Shown piece by piece: positions 11,849 through 21,130 of a stretch of 64,000 nt of DNA. Source of the DNA: Helichrysum umbraculigerum (Eukaryota > Streptophyta > Magnoliopsida > Asterales > Asteraceae); NCBI GenBank assembly GCA_949592205.1, contig CATIUR010000005.1:29724179-29788178 (forward strand). Reading direction: 5' to 3'. Each line of letters opens with the position of its first letter. Within the stretch, counting starts at the first letter, position 1. The notes under the pieces were generated by a model. That model did no database searches and had not been told where the DNA came from. It was given only the letters and a program-made list of their open reading frames with translations. Both the position numbers and the translations under genes were made by a program.

Positions 11849-13029
11849 ATAGTTGTGAGGTAAGCATATCGTGTCCTTGTTGAATGATGCCGTGACCATC
11901 TTTCTTTTCCCACATCCGTAAGAACCTTAGTTGACGCCGGTAAATGTCTGGAAATGGCATCATAATGTCGATCGAAATCTGACTTACGGTACGCCTTACA
12001 CATTTTCCAATAATGCCATTCGAAGTGCTTGACCTTTGAAGATTTGCTTTTCAAGTTCATCAATAGATGACGACAACACAAGGCATGAAATGCCTCTGGA
12101 AACACAGCAGAGATGCCGGATGCAATTGCTGGAGCCCTGTCAGAGATGAATGTCAGGTTGCTAATCCCACCTGCAGATTCAATGGCATCTCGTAAGTTTC
12201 CTAAGAACCACGTCCAAACGTCGGACGTCTCTCCCGCCCCAATTCCATAGGCTAGTGGCAAGATGCCATTATTACTGTCCATCGCCACGGCAATCAAGTT
12301 AGTGCCCAAGTAACCCCCTTTCAAATGGGCAGCATCGATGATGATAATCGGGCGTGTATGGTTGACAAAAGAACGTACCTGCAAGTTCAGATTAAATAAC
12401 ACATAAATTATATATGAATGTACGTATGCGAACATAAGATGTAAACCAACAATCATTACTTACAGCTGCACCTATGGACATGTAACACATTACAAATTTA
12501 TTCTCCTTGTCTGTACGGAGATTCGTAATGCTCCCCGGGTTATATAGCTTTAGGTTGTGGAGATAAATGGGAAGTTTCGTAAACGATTCAGCTGGAGTAC
12601 CTCTCAACAACTCTATAGCGTAACATTTTGCTCTCCATGCTTGGTTGTATGTAAGGCTTATTTTAAAGCGTTCAGTCATATCAAGTTTTATCTCTTTGCC
12701 TCTGTATACTCGTCCTTCCAAACTCATCGCCTCTTTTAAGATGTTACCAAGCACTTTCTTGATCGCAGAACGGCTGTTAGGCATGTTTTGAGTACGCGAA
12801 CAAGTGTGAACATCACGTAACTTCCTAACTTGGAAGTTGTGACTATCTCTGATACACGCTGCACTAATCTTCCAATCACAATTAGGCAAGATACATTTTG
12901 CTGAGTACCTTTTCTTGTCTGAATTCTTCAGCTTAATATGAAAACCTTCTTCTAGACACTTTGTATGCAACTGGAGAAGAAATTCTTCTTTAGTTTTAAA
13001 TGTTTGGCCCTCTCGAACTCGACTAGATG
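11849..13029 (-). pseudogene. MULE transposase, C-terminal two-thirds (DNA-binding and MULE catalytic domains), truncated
   Basis: Downstream half of the mudrA-type transposase split by the Tekay insertion. The exon 13024-12464 encodes a MudR-type DNA-binding region (CILPNCDWKISAACIR and following). An 85-nt intron (12379-12463, GTAAGT to TTGCAG) follows, then an exon 12378-11849 with the MULE core: IIIIDAAHLKGGYLGTNLI around the first Asp, FISDRAPAIASGI around the second, and the Cys/His pair of HALCCRHLL. The reading frame joins cleanly to 50776-49853 across the insertion. The protein stops matching at RYAYLTT, exactly where the left TIR begins, so the SWIM zinc finger and C-terminus usual in mudrA proteins are missing. 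The frame happens to continue through TIR microsatellite as Tyr-Ile repeats. I could not place the third acidic residue with certainty. Confidence 0.88.
12379..12463 (-). other. Transposase intron
   Basis: 85 nt on the minus strand with a GTAAGT donor and TTGCAG acceptor. It joins MCYMSIGAA to VRSFVNHTRP in frame; the unspliced frame loses the MULE domain. Confidence 0.8.
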
Positions 13030-13371
13030 TATAACACCCCTCATTTACTTGTAATAATATTAAAGATAATAAGGAAGCGCAGGTAAATAAAACACAATAC
13101 TTCATTACATATTTTTCCAAAGTACCAAAACAGTTTAGATGGTTAAGTTACTACGATTTAAAACTTGTTCAAAAGACTAGCATGTCGGGGTATTATATAA
13201 ACTAAACTGAGTTGTTACAAAAATAATCAGAGTAGCTTGAATATCAAACATTCCCTGCTTCCAAGGTTTGACCTTCCTGCTACCCACCCGCATGTATAAA
13301 CAAAAGTCTGCAGGAAGTAACAACGAGGGATTAGCACATAGCTAAGTGAGTAAATCCAACACCCCACATTC

Positions 13372-13780
13372 TGTTAGTACATGTTTAGTGTCTGTCAGTT
13401 GGTCTAGCTCGTAGTTTGTAATTAGAAATAGTGTTCTGATTCCTGCGACGTAGCGCACAACGTCGCAGGTGCGACGTCAGGTTTTGGGCCTGCGACGTAG
13501 CAGACGTCGCATGGGCTTGGGCCTGCGACGTAGCGTGCTACGTCGCAGGTGCCAGATTTTGTATAAAAACGTTTTGTGTTTTCTGTTTTAGGGTTGACGA
13601 AACCCTAAACGCAATTAGTCGAAATCTCTGTAATCTGATCGATTATTACTGAATATAATACGTTTCGTTTGATATTCATTGCGTATTTGTTATTCGTGTG
13701 ATTGTTTGATTAGTCAATTGTTGTTTCCGCCATCAATTGATTGACTCGGTTCGTGCTAGATCCAAGATTAGGGACAAACA
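13372..13780 (+). repeat. Copia 5' LTR
   Basis: 409 bp, TGTTAGTACATG to GGGACAAACA. It contains seven or so copies of GCGACGTA or its complement (13443-13556) and a TATA box TATAAAA at 13562-13568. Confidence 0.93.
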
Positions 13781-13782
13781 AC

Positions 13783-13794
13783 TGGTATCAAAGC
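13783..13794 (+). promoter_or_regulatory. Copia primer binding site
   Basis: TGGTATCAAAGC, two bases after the 5' LTR; complementary to initiator tRNA-Met with one difference from the usual TGGTATCAGAGC. Confidence 0.8.
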
Positions 13795-14009
13795 AGAAAG
13801 TGCTCGTTTTGGCGATTCGGATCAAGTTTGGGATTTAAAAGAACGTGATATTCGTGAGTTTTCGTGTTTATTACGTTTGTTTTGTGTTGTTACAGGTTTT
13901 CGATCAGTATTATTGGGATTCTTGAAGGTTTCAGTCGTTCGACATTCGTGGTTTTGGTTTTAGGGTTAAAAATTCGTTTTTAGGGTTTTTGGCCGCTGCT
14001 CAGCGCGTT

Positions 14010-14320
14010 TTTGCGACGTAGCCTGCGACGTCATCTGCGACGTCGCGTGCGACGTAGTGTTTTTGAACTTTAATTAGTTCGTGCGACGTACCGTTGCGAC
14101 GTACCTCTCTACGTCGCTATTTTGACTTTAATTAGTCTTCTGCGACGTTGCGTTGCGACGTAGCCTGATTCTGCGACGTACCTCTCAACGTCGCACTTTC
14201 TGATTCTTAATTGAATCCTTTGCTTTTTGCGACGTACCCATCTACGTCGCATATTCTTTTTGCGACGTACCCATCTACGTCGCATATTCTTTGTGCGACG
14301 TACCCGTCTACGTCGCTAAG
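14010..14320 (+). promoter_or_regulatory. GCGACGTA/TACGTCGC palindrome array in copia leader
   Basis: About 17 copies of GCGACGT(A/C/T) and its complement in the 5' leader between PBS and gag, continuing the motif cluster of the LTR. Facing pairs such as TGCGACGTACC and CTACGTCGC could form RNA hairpins. GC-rich inverted repeats are a described feature of Sirevirus LTRs; a large array in the leader is less usual to my knowledge. Confidence 0.75.
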
Positions 14321-14355
14321 ATCAGAAGTTTGATTTTTTCGTTTAAGTAATTAAA

Positions 14356-17256
14356 ATGGCAGCAGATAAAGAGGATATTAGAGGACTTAGGGAGATGATT
14401 AAACAAAGTAATGACATTGGTTCAAGCAATAAACCTCCACTATTTACAGCTGATATGGATTATGTGTACTGGAGAGACCGAGTTGAACAATATATTGACT
14501 TTCACTGTCCAGAATTATGGGGACCATTACGTGAGCGCTATGTACCTCCATTAGCTGAAGGGGAATACCGTGGTATTCGTCCCGCTAAGACCTATAAAGC
14601 CATGTCTCCCGAGGAAAAGAAAGATTTTGATACTGAAAGAAAATCTTTTTCAATGATTAAAATGTGTTTAACGAAGGATGTTCTATGGCTTTTCAGAACT
14701 CATGAAACAGCCTTTGATTTGTGGAAGGCTATTGAAACTCGTTGTGGAGGGAATGATAAGTACAAGGAAGCAAAGCTCGAACTGATTAAGAAACAGTACG
14801 ATATCTTTGACATCCTTCCTGATGAAGACACGACTTCTTTATTTACTAGGTACTCACGGTTAGTTGGTGAGTTGTTTGAAGGGGGTTATACTTTTCCTTC
14901 AATTGAAGTAAATAAGAAGCTGCTGGATGTGTTGCCGAGTTCTTGGGATATTAAAGTTCAATTTTTAAAGGAAAATGAAGAACTTGCAAACATGTCTTTG
15001 GATGCGTTGATAGGGGATCTTCAAGCTCACGCGATGGAGATTAAGAAGAAAGAAACTAGGTCTGGTTCTGCTGTTCAGAATCCTAGTGTGTATGGTGTTA
15101 AGATCAACTCTGGAAAGACTTATGGATCAGGAGTTGCCTTTGTATCAAATACAAATGCTTCATCGACTTCTTCTTCTTCTGATGGGATTCATTCTGTTTT
15201 CATGACTGGACCTTCTTCAAATCAACAACAGGTTCAAGTCTCACCTGCTATTCAGGAGCAAGCTGCCATCTACACAGCTTTCTTAAGCTCTTACAAGGAT
15301 TTGGTTACTCAACCGAATCTAACTTTGGAGTTGACTAAGGAGGACTATGCTCAGCTTGATGAAGACGATCTGGAGCAAATGGATTTAACTTGGAATGTGG
15401 CAATGATCACCCGCAGAATTCAAAAGTTCTTGCAGAGGACAGGGCGTAAAAGCTTGGAGGGTGATGGAAAGACTGGCTTCGGATTTGACAAGAGTAAGGT
15501 CCGTTGTTATAATTGTCAAAATTTGGGTCACTTCGCCAGGGAGTGCGAGAAACCCAAAATGCCAGCTTCGGGATTCACAACACCTTCTACTCCTCCAAAG
15601 GCCAAAGAACCGGAAGTTACTAAGAAAGGGATTGCTGATAATGCCCTGATTGCTTTTGAGCCTACAAGTCAAGATTGGACGCCTGTCTCCCAGCATTACC
15701 AACAGTGTCTGATGGCTCACATTGTGAATGAGGTACATGATGAACCGTTAAATTGTATTTCATGCATTAAGTTAACTGAATCTCTAAAGGCATATCAGAC
15801 AGAGACCGCTGAGTTGAGAAAAAAGAATGAAAAACTAACCGACTCAAATAATTTTTTAAAAGCTAATGAGAAACTTTATGAAAAACATCTTGAGGCTCAT
15901 CGGTTAGATACTCAAAAATATAAGTCTAAAGTTTTTAGTCAAGAAGATGCGATTAAAAGTTATCTGATTGAAATTGAACTTTTAAATAAAGAACTTACAG
16001 ATTTAAAAGCTGAGTATGAAAATTATAAGAGTAAAATCTTAGGTTCAAATTCCTCAACGGTTGTCTTTAATGAAATTCTTAGCAAGCACGGTACTAAAGG
16101 GAAGAAGAATGAGGGATTGGGATACAACTCAGTTCCTCCTCCTACTACTCACTGTCCCCTGCCTGTTAAGGAAGGCTTTGAAGAGATTCCAGTTGACTGG
16201 TCCAAGCTTTACGGTTTAAAATCTATAGATGCTAAAGAGACCAAACATAACAAACCGGCAAAGGAGAAAACCAAGCGGCCAGAGTACCCCTTGCCAAAGT
16301 TTGTTAAGTCAGTGCATGAATCTCCTGTTAGTGTTAAGGAGAATGTTGAGGTTAAGAATGAAACTCCAGTTAGTGATAAGGAGAATGTTGAAGTAAAGAA
16401 TGAATCTTCTGTTAGTGTTAAGGAGAATGTTGAGGTTAAGAATGAATCTCCAGTTAGTGATAAGGAGAATGTTGAAGTAAAGAATGAATCTCCTGTTAGT
16501 GTTGAGGAGATAGTTGAGATTGAGGACATTACGGATCAGGAGTATCCGGAGGTTAAGAAGGTTGCATTTAAACCTAAAAAAGTGATTTCAAAGGTTGAAC
16601 CTGAAATTAAGGTTCAACCAAATAAGGGAAAAGCTAAGGTTTTAAACTCGAAACAACAAACTTTACAGTCACCTGTAAAGATTTTGCAAAGAAAATTAGT
16701 AAATGAAAATGTTTCGTATGATAAACCATCAACTTCAACCTCTCAACCAAGACAAACATTTTCTAAGACGTGTACTCAATGTTCATGTTCTAGAAATGTT
16801 TCTCCACCTCCTGTGGTAATTCCTCAGCCTCAACCGTTTGTTGAGACTCGTTCTTGTTTCTACTGCAAGAAACAAGGACATTTAATCCGTGAATGTCCAA
16901 AGCTGTCAAATCAGCGATATGGGAGAGAGATGCCTAGGACATCTGTTTATAAAAACTCTTTTTCTAAATCTCCACCTAGGCGTTACTCAAACTCTCCCAA
17001 GCCTGTTTCGAAACCAAGTAATGTTGAGCAAAAATCTTTGCCAATTCAAAAGCCCAACATTACTTCTATTACCGATTCCGAATCTTCAAAAGTTTGGAAA
17101 CGTAAAGAGTCTGATGTTGACTCTTCAGTCGTCAACAATAACACATCAGATAAAAATTCTAATTTGTTTAAAGATAAAATCCTATCTGAGGTGATTATTG
17201 TTGATGACCACGGTCGACCTAAGTCTGTAAAGGCTTGGGTCACCGTTTCTCACTAA
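14356..17256 (+). CDS. gag: Copia Gag (966 aa), extended, two distant zinc knuckles
   Basis: Capsid/nucleocapsid protein that packages element RNA. The ATG at 14356 opens a UBN2-type gag domain (about residues 15-230). A first CX2CX4HX4C zinc knuckle (CYNCQNLGHFAREC) is near residue 383. A coiled coil (about 480-570, rich in Glu/Lys/Leu) follows, then five 14-residue repeats (PVSVKENVEVKN type, 16318-16527), then a second knuckle (CFYCKKQGHLIREC) near residue 833. Ty1/copia gags are usually about 300-400 aa; long C-terminal extensions with coiled coils are known in Sireviruses. It ends in a single TAA (17254-17256), and pol continues in the same frame directly after it. A possible 90-nt intron (17191-17280) would remove that stop. 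Confidence 0.92.
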   Translation: MAADKEDIRGLREMIKQSNDIGSSNKPPLFTADMDYVYWRDRVEQYIDFHCPELWGPLRERYVPPLAEGEYRGIRPAKTYKAMSPEEKKDFDTERKSFSMIKMCLTKDVLWLFRTHETAFDLWKAIETRCGGNDKYKEAKLELIKKQYDIFDILPDEDTTSLFTRYSRLVGELFEGGYTFPSIEVNKKLLDVLPSSWDIKVQFLKENEELANMSLDALIGDLQAHAMEIKKKETRSGSAVQNPSVYGVKINSGKTYGSGVAFVSNTNASSTSSSSDGIHSVFMTGPSSNQQQVQVSPAIQEQAAIYTAFLSSYKDLVTQPNLTLELTKEDYAQLDEDDLEQMDLTWNVAMITRRIQKFLQRTGRKSLEGDGKTGFGFDKSKVRCYNCQNLGHFARECEKPKMPASGFTTPSTPPKAKEPEVTKKGIADNALIAFEPTSQDWTPVSQHYQQCLMAHIVNEVHDEPLNCISCIKLTESLKAYQTETAELRKKNEKLTDSNNFLKANEKLYEKHLEAHRLDTQKYKSKVFSQEDAIKSYLIEIELLNKELTDLKAEYENYKSKILGSNSSTVVFNEILSKHGTKGKKNEGLGYNSVPPPTTHCPLPVKEGFEEIPVDWSKLYGLKSIDAKETKHNKPAKEKTKRPEYPLPKFVKSVHESPVSVKENVEVKNETPVSDKENVEVKNESSVSVKENVEVKNESPVSDKENVEVKNESPVSVEEIVEIEDITDQEYPEVKKVAFKPKKVISKVEPEIKVQPNKGKAKVLNSKQQTLQSPVKILQRKLVNENVSYDKPSTSTSQPRQTFSKTCTQCSCSRNVSPPPVVIPQPQPFVETRSCFYCKKQGHLIRECPKLSNQRYGREMPRTSVYKNSFSKSPPRRYSNSPKPVSKPSNVEQKSLPIQKPNITSITDSESSKVWKRKESDVDSSVVNNNTSDKNSNLFKDKILSEVIIVDDHGRPKSVKAWVTVSH
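16318..16527 (+). repeat. Five 42-bp tandem repeats in copia gag
   Basis: Five consecutive 42-bp units, each encoding a 14-residue variant of ESPVSVKENVEVKN with alternating SVK and SDK. The reading frame is kept, so the repeat number can vary without breaking gag. Confidence 0.9.
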
Positions 17257-17280
17257 TCTCCTTTCGTTTGTGTGTTGCAG
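17191..17280 (+). other. Putative short intron spanning the gag stop codon
   Basis: The sequence reads GAG then GTGATT (donor-like) at 17191. CACTAATC at 17251-17258 is a good branch-point match that contains the gag TAA stop. A pyrimidine-rich tract and TTGCAG then CAG follow at 17275-17283. The 90 nt are divisible by three and both edges lie on codon boundaries, so splicing would fuse gag to pol in frame and remove the only stop between them. This is predicted from sequence only. Confidence 0.4.
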
Positions 17281-20200
17281 CAGTCAGAACGTGTTAAAGA
17301 TAGTGAATGGTATTTGGACAGTGGCTGCTCGCGACATATGACAGGCGATGTATCCTTACTTGTGGATATTAAACCACATGCAGGAGGTTATGTTGCCTTT
17401 GCTGGAGATTCTGGGGGAACTATTTCTGGAAGAGGAACGTTAACTAACGGCAATGTTAGTTTCGAAAATGTGAACTACGTGGAACAGCTTACGCACAACT
17501 TGCTAAGTGTTTCACAGGTCTGTGATAAGGATTATACAACTGCGTTCACAAAGACAGAGTGTGTGATATTGAAGCCTGGTTATGTCATTCCGGAAGAATG
17601 GGTGTTACTGAGAGCACCAAGAAAGGATGACACATACATTTTGAATATGAGAACTGTTGAGACATCGAACGAGTATACGTGTCTCTTGTCTAAGGCTTCT
17701 GAAAAGGAATCACTGCTTTGGCACAGACGAATGGGACATATTCATTTCCGAAAAATGAATTTCTTAACCAAAAATGACCTAGTGCTAGGAGTTCCGAAAC
17801 AGTCATTTGCTTTAAAGGATGACTGTATCTCCTGCCAAAAAGGAAAGCTACGTAAGAAGTCCCATAAGTCTAAGCAGGTGAATTCCATAAATGCTCCATT
17901 GGAACTACTGCATATGGATCTTTTCGGTCCAGTTTCTACAAAGAGCATTGGTGGTCGGTCATACTGCTTGGTAGTTACTGATGACTACTCAAGGTTTTCG
18001 TGGGTTTATTTTTTGACCACAAAAGGGGAAACTCCTGAGATTCTGGTGTATTTGTTGGACAAGTTGGCAAATCTGTGCAACTTGAAGGTGAAAAGGATAC
18101 GAAGCGACAATGGAACTGAGTTCAAGAACTCAACTCTCGAATTGTTTTGTGCTACAAGAGGTATTGAGCATCAATTTAGTGCTCTGAGGACTCCACAACA
18201 GAATGGAGTTGCAGAAAGGAATAACAGGACAATAATCGAGACAGCTCAGACTATGTTAGCTGACTCCAAGTTACCAATCATATTCTGGGCTGAGGCAGTT
18301 AATACTGCCTGTTATGTTCTCAACAGAGTACTCACGGTTAAGAAAAGGAACAAAACGTGTTATGAACTTTTTAATAACCGTAAGCCTAATCTACAGTTCC
18401 TAGAACCATTTGGGTGTCCATGCCTGATCATGATTACAAAAGATAAGGTCTCTAAGTTTGGTGATAAGGCTGTTGAAGGGATTTTTCTTGGATATTCAGT
18501 CAACTCTCCGAACAAAAGAGTCTTTAACAAATCATCGAATCAGATTGAGGAGCATTTTGAAGTGAAATGTTTAAGGTATACGGAACCTCCTCAAGGAACG
18601 GGTCCGGATTGGTTTTTCAACTATGGAAACCTCTTCAATTCTTTCAATATTCCGGAAGAAGATGAAACGGAAGAACTGGTTTCTATACTTCATGAGCTTG
18701 ATCTTAATCAAGATACACCTGTTACTAATAAACCATCCGACCCATCTCCCAATGCAACACCCGCACCTCCACCAACTAATCCTACACCTCCACAACCTAC
18801 ACCTCCACCCACACAACCACAAACAACTACCAAATCACCACCATCAACACCATCTCCTACTCCATCATCTTCGGCTGCTCCTTCTAAAACAGTTTATACC
18901 TACACAAAGGAGCTTCCATATGATCCGAATATGCCTCCTTTAGAGGAACCACAAGAAGAAGATGAAATGGAGGAAACAATGGCCTACTCTCACTTATTTT
19001 CTACTGAAGATGAAGAACAAGAAGAAGAGATAGCCATTCCTGAGTCTGCTGCTACTCCCGAAACTGAGGGAGATTTGAACAATCTAGGTGTGAATCTTGT
19101 GCCAGGTGCCATACCAGAAACTCGTATACATAAGGATCACCCCATTGATAATATCATTGGTGATCCTCATGCATCTGTTCAAACACGACAGCAAGCAAAG
19201 CAGACTTCAGCTCAGCAGCTTTTGGGACTTATAGCTCATATTGATTCATGTCATTTGTCTCAAATTGAACCTAAAAAGGTTGATCAAGCCTTAAAGGATC
19301 CATCTTGGGTCGAGGCTATGCAGGAGGAACTACAGCAAATAAACAAGATGAATGTGTGGGAAATTGTTCCTCTACCCAAGGGTGCTCACTTGACGGGTAC
19401 TCGTTGGGTTTTCCGTAACAAAATGGATGATCGTGGGGCTGTTATTCGAAACAAAGCCCGTCTGGTAGTTCAAGGATATAGTCAATTAGAGGGTATTGAC
19501 TATGATGAAGTTTTCGCTCCTGTTGCTCGTTTGGAATCAATTCGGATTTTTCTAGCTTATGCTTCTTTTAAAGGATTCCGCGTGTATCAACTTGACGTGA
19601 AGTGTGCCTTTCTTTATGGAGATGTCGACGCAGTGATTTATGTGTGTCAACCTCCAGGTTTTGAAGACCCAAAGCATCCTAATCATGTTTGCAAACTGAA
19701 GAAAGCTTTGTATGGTCTTCATCAATCTCCTCGACTTTGGTATGAGCGACTTGCCAAGTATTTGCTGAAGAATGGTTTTGACAGAGGACAGATTGATAGC
19801 ACGCTTTTCATCAAAAGGGAAGGTGCGGATTTGTTACTTGTGCAGGTCTATGTGGACGACATTATTTTTGGATCCACTAATGATCAGTTGTGCAAAGATT
19901 TTGAAGGACTGATGAAATCTGAGTTTGAAATGAGTGCTATGGGGGAACTCACGTTCTTTCTGGGGCTACAGGTTGAGCAATCTGATAATGGAATATACAT
20001 CCACCATTCAAAATATGTCACTGACATGTTAAAGCGATATGAATTGCTCAACTGTAAACACTACGGCACTCCAATTGAAGCAAGACACAATCTTGGACCT
20101 AATGAGGACGATGAAGACTGCAAGGAGAAAGACTATCGCTCAATGATAGGCTCTCTCATGTACCTGACTGCCTCAAGACCAGATATAGTGTTTGCTGTTT

Positions 20201-20796
20201 CTCTCTGCTCACGATTTCAGGCAAATCCGAAGGTGTCTCATATGAAGGCAGTAAAACGCATTTTTGGATATCTCGCTTTTAGGCCATCTCTGGGTCTATG
20301 GTATTCAAACGAGAAAAACTTCGAGTTAACTGCCTATTCGGATCTTGGTGGCTGCAAGATAGATATGAAGTCAACTACTGGAGGATGTCAGTTCCTTGGA
20401 TCGCGCTTAGTTTCTTGGCAGTGCAAAAAGCAGACTGCGGTTGCTATTTCCACAGCTGAAGCCGAGTATGTTGCTGCTGCAAGTTGCTGTTCTCAAGTTC
20501 TCTGGATTCAGCATCAGCTGCGTGATTACGGGTTCAATCTCTCTATGACTCCTATTTATATAGATAATACAGCTGCTATATCTATAACTCACAATCCCGT
20601 ACAGCACTCTAAGACCAAACATATTGAACTTAGGTTCCACTTTATACGGGATTGCTTTGAGAAACACCTTATAGATGTCGTACATATAGAGACCCTTAAG
20701 CAGTGTGCGGACCTTTTCACAAAAGCCTTTTTGCGATCACGTTTTATTGAACTGGTCAATCTGATAGGTTTAAGGTTCTTTCAGTCAAAGAAATGA
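17257..20796 (+). CDS. pol: Copia Pol: protease, integrase, RT, RNase H
   Basis: Polyprotein that replicates and integrates the element. The frame is open from the codon after the gag stop; there is no ATG near the start, so it needs readthrough, reinitiation (a GTG lies at 17272) or splicing. Residues counted from 17272: protease motif DSG near 16; GAG-pre-integrase with HHCC fingers (WHRRMGH ... CISCQKGK) about 148-195; integrase core with MDLFGP about 215, RSDNGTEF about 276 and QNGVAERNN about 312; Pro-rich linker about 500-545; RT from about 690 with QLDVK and YVDDIIFGSTN (about 859); RNase H with SDLGGCK, STAEAEY and DNTAAI (about 1020-1105). The frame has no stop. Domain order protease-integrase-RT-RNase H is diagnostic of Ty1/copia. 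Some motif residues deviate (LYGLHQSPRLW, QLDVKCAFLYGD), so activity is uncertain. Confidence 0.93.
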   Translation, partial: SPFVCVLQQSERVKDSEWYLDSGCSRHMTGDVSLLVDIKPHAGGYVAFAGDSGGTISGRGTLTNGNVSFENVNYVEQLTHNLLSVSQVCDKDYTTAFTKTECVILKPGYVIPEEWVLLRAPRKDDTYILNMRTVETSNEYTCLLSKASEKESLLWHRRMGHIHFRKMNFLTKNDLVLGVPKQSFALKDDCISCQKGKLRKKSHKSKQVNSINAPLELLHMDLFGPVSTKSIGGRSYCLVVTDDYSRFSWVYFLTTKGETPEILVYLLDKLANLCNLKVKRIRSDNGTEFKNSTLELFCATRGIEHQFSALRTPQQNGVAERNNRTIIETAQTMLADSKLPIIFWAEAVNTACYVLNRVLTVKKRNKTCYELFNNRKPNLQFLEPFGCPCLIMITKDKVSKFGDKAVEGIFLGYSVNSPNKRVFNKSSNQIEEHFEVKCLRYTEPPQGTGPDWFFNYGNLFNSFNIPEEDETEELVSILHELDLNQDTPVTNKPSDPSPNATPAPPPTNPTPPQPTPPPTQPQTTTKSPPSTPSPTPSSSAAPSKTVYTYTKELPYDPNMPPLEEPQEEDEMEETMAYSHLFSTEDEEQEEEIAIPESAATPETEGDLNNLGVNLVPGAIPETRIHKDHPIDNIIGDPHASVQTRQQAKQTSAQQLLGLIAHIDSCHLSQIEPKKVDQALKDPSWVEAMQEELQQINKMNVWEIVPLPKGAHLTGTRWVFRNKMDDRGAVIRNKARLVVQGYSQLEGIDYDEVFAPVARLESIRIFLAYASFKGFRVYQLDVKCAFLYGDVDAVIYVCQPPGFEDPKHPNHVCKLKKALYGLHQSPRLWYERLAKYLLKNGFDRGQIDSTLFIKREGADLLLVQVYVDDIIFGSTNDQLCKDFEGLMKSEFEMSAMGELTFFLGLQVEQSDNGIYIHHSKYVTDMLKRYELLNCKHYGTPIEARHNLGPNEDDEDCKEKDYRSMIGSLMYLTASRPDIVFAVSLCSRFQANPKVSHMKAVKRIFGYLAFRPSLGLWYSNEKNFELTAYSDLGGCKIDMKSTTGGCQFLGSRLVSWQCKKQTAVAISTAEAEYVAAASCCSQVLWIQHQLRDYGFNLSMTPIYIDNTAAISITHNPVQHSKTKHIELRFHFIRDCFEKHLIDVVHIETLKQCADLFTKAFLRSRFIELVNLIGLRFFQSKK

Positions 20797-20827
20797 TTTG
20801 TGACTTGAATTTTAAGTTTTTAAATTC

Positions 20828-20832
<5 letters not shown>

Positions 20833-20873
<41 letters not shown>
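20833..20873 (+). repeat. A(41) homopolymer after copia pol
   Basis: Forty-one consecutive A's on the sense strand, 36 bases past the pol stop codon and before the additional ORF. It looks like a fossil poly(A) tail or an expanded A-tract. Confidence 0.9.
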
Positions 20874-20874
<1 letters not shown>

Positions 20875-21130
20875 ATCGCAACAGCCACTCTTTATACTCT
20901 TTAGTATTAAAGAAAACGTAAGGTTGCTACATTTTTAAAATAGACGTTGAAGTTGTGTCTGTAAACAACTTGGGATATGATAGTACATCGGGTGACATGC
21001 ACAAAATGGAATTTTAAGGTTTATCTTGGATGTGTCAGTAGGTTTATCTGACACACTTAAAACAGTTTTTATCTAAATTATCTTCATCATATGATGTATT
21101 GGTAGACATGCACAAAACGATGTTAGAAGA

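Noticed and set aside
11654..11863. Tyr-Ile-Met-rich ORFs on both strands, also at 54992-55718
   Set aside because: Translation of TA/CATA microsatellite; no protein signal.
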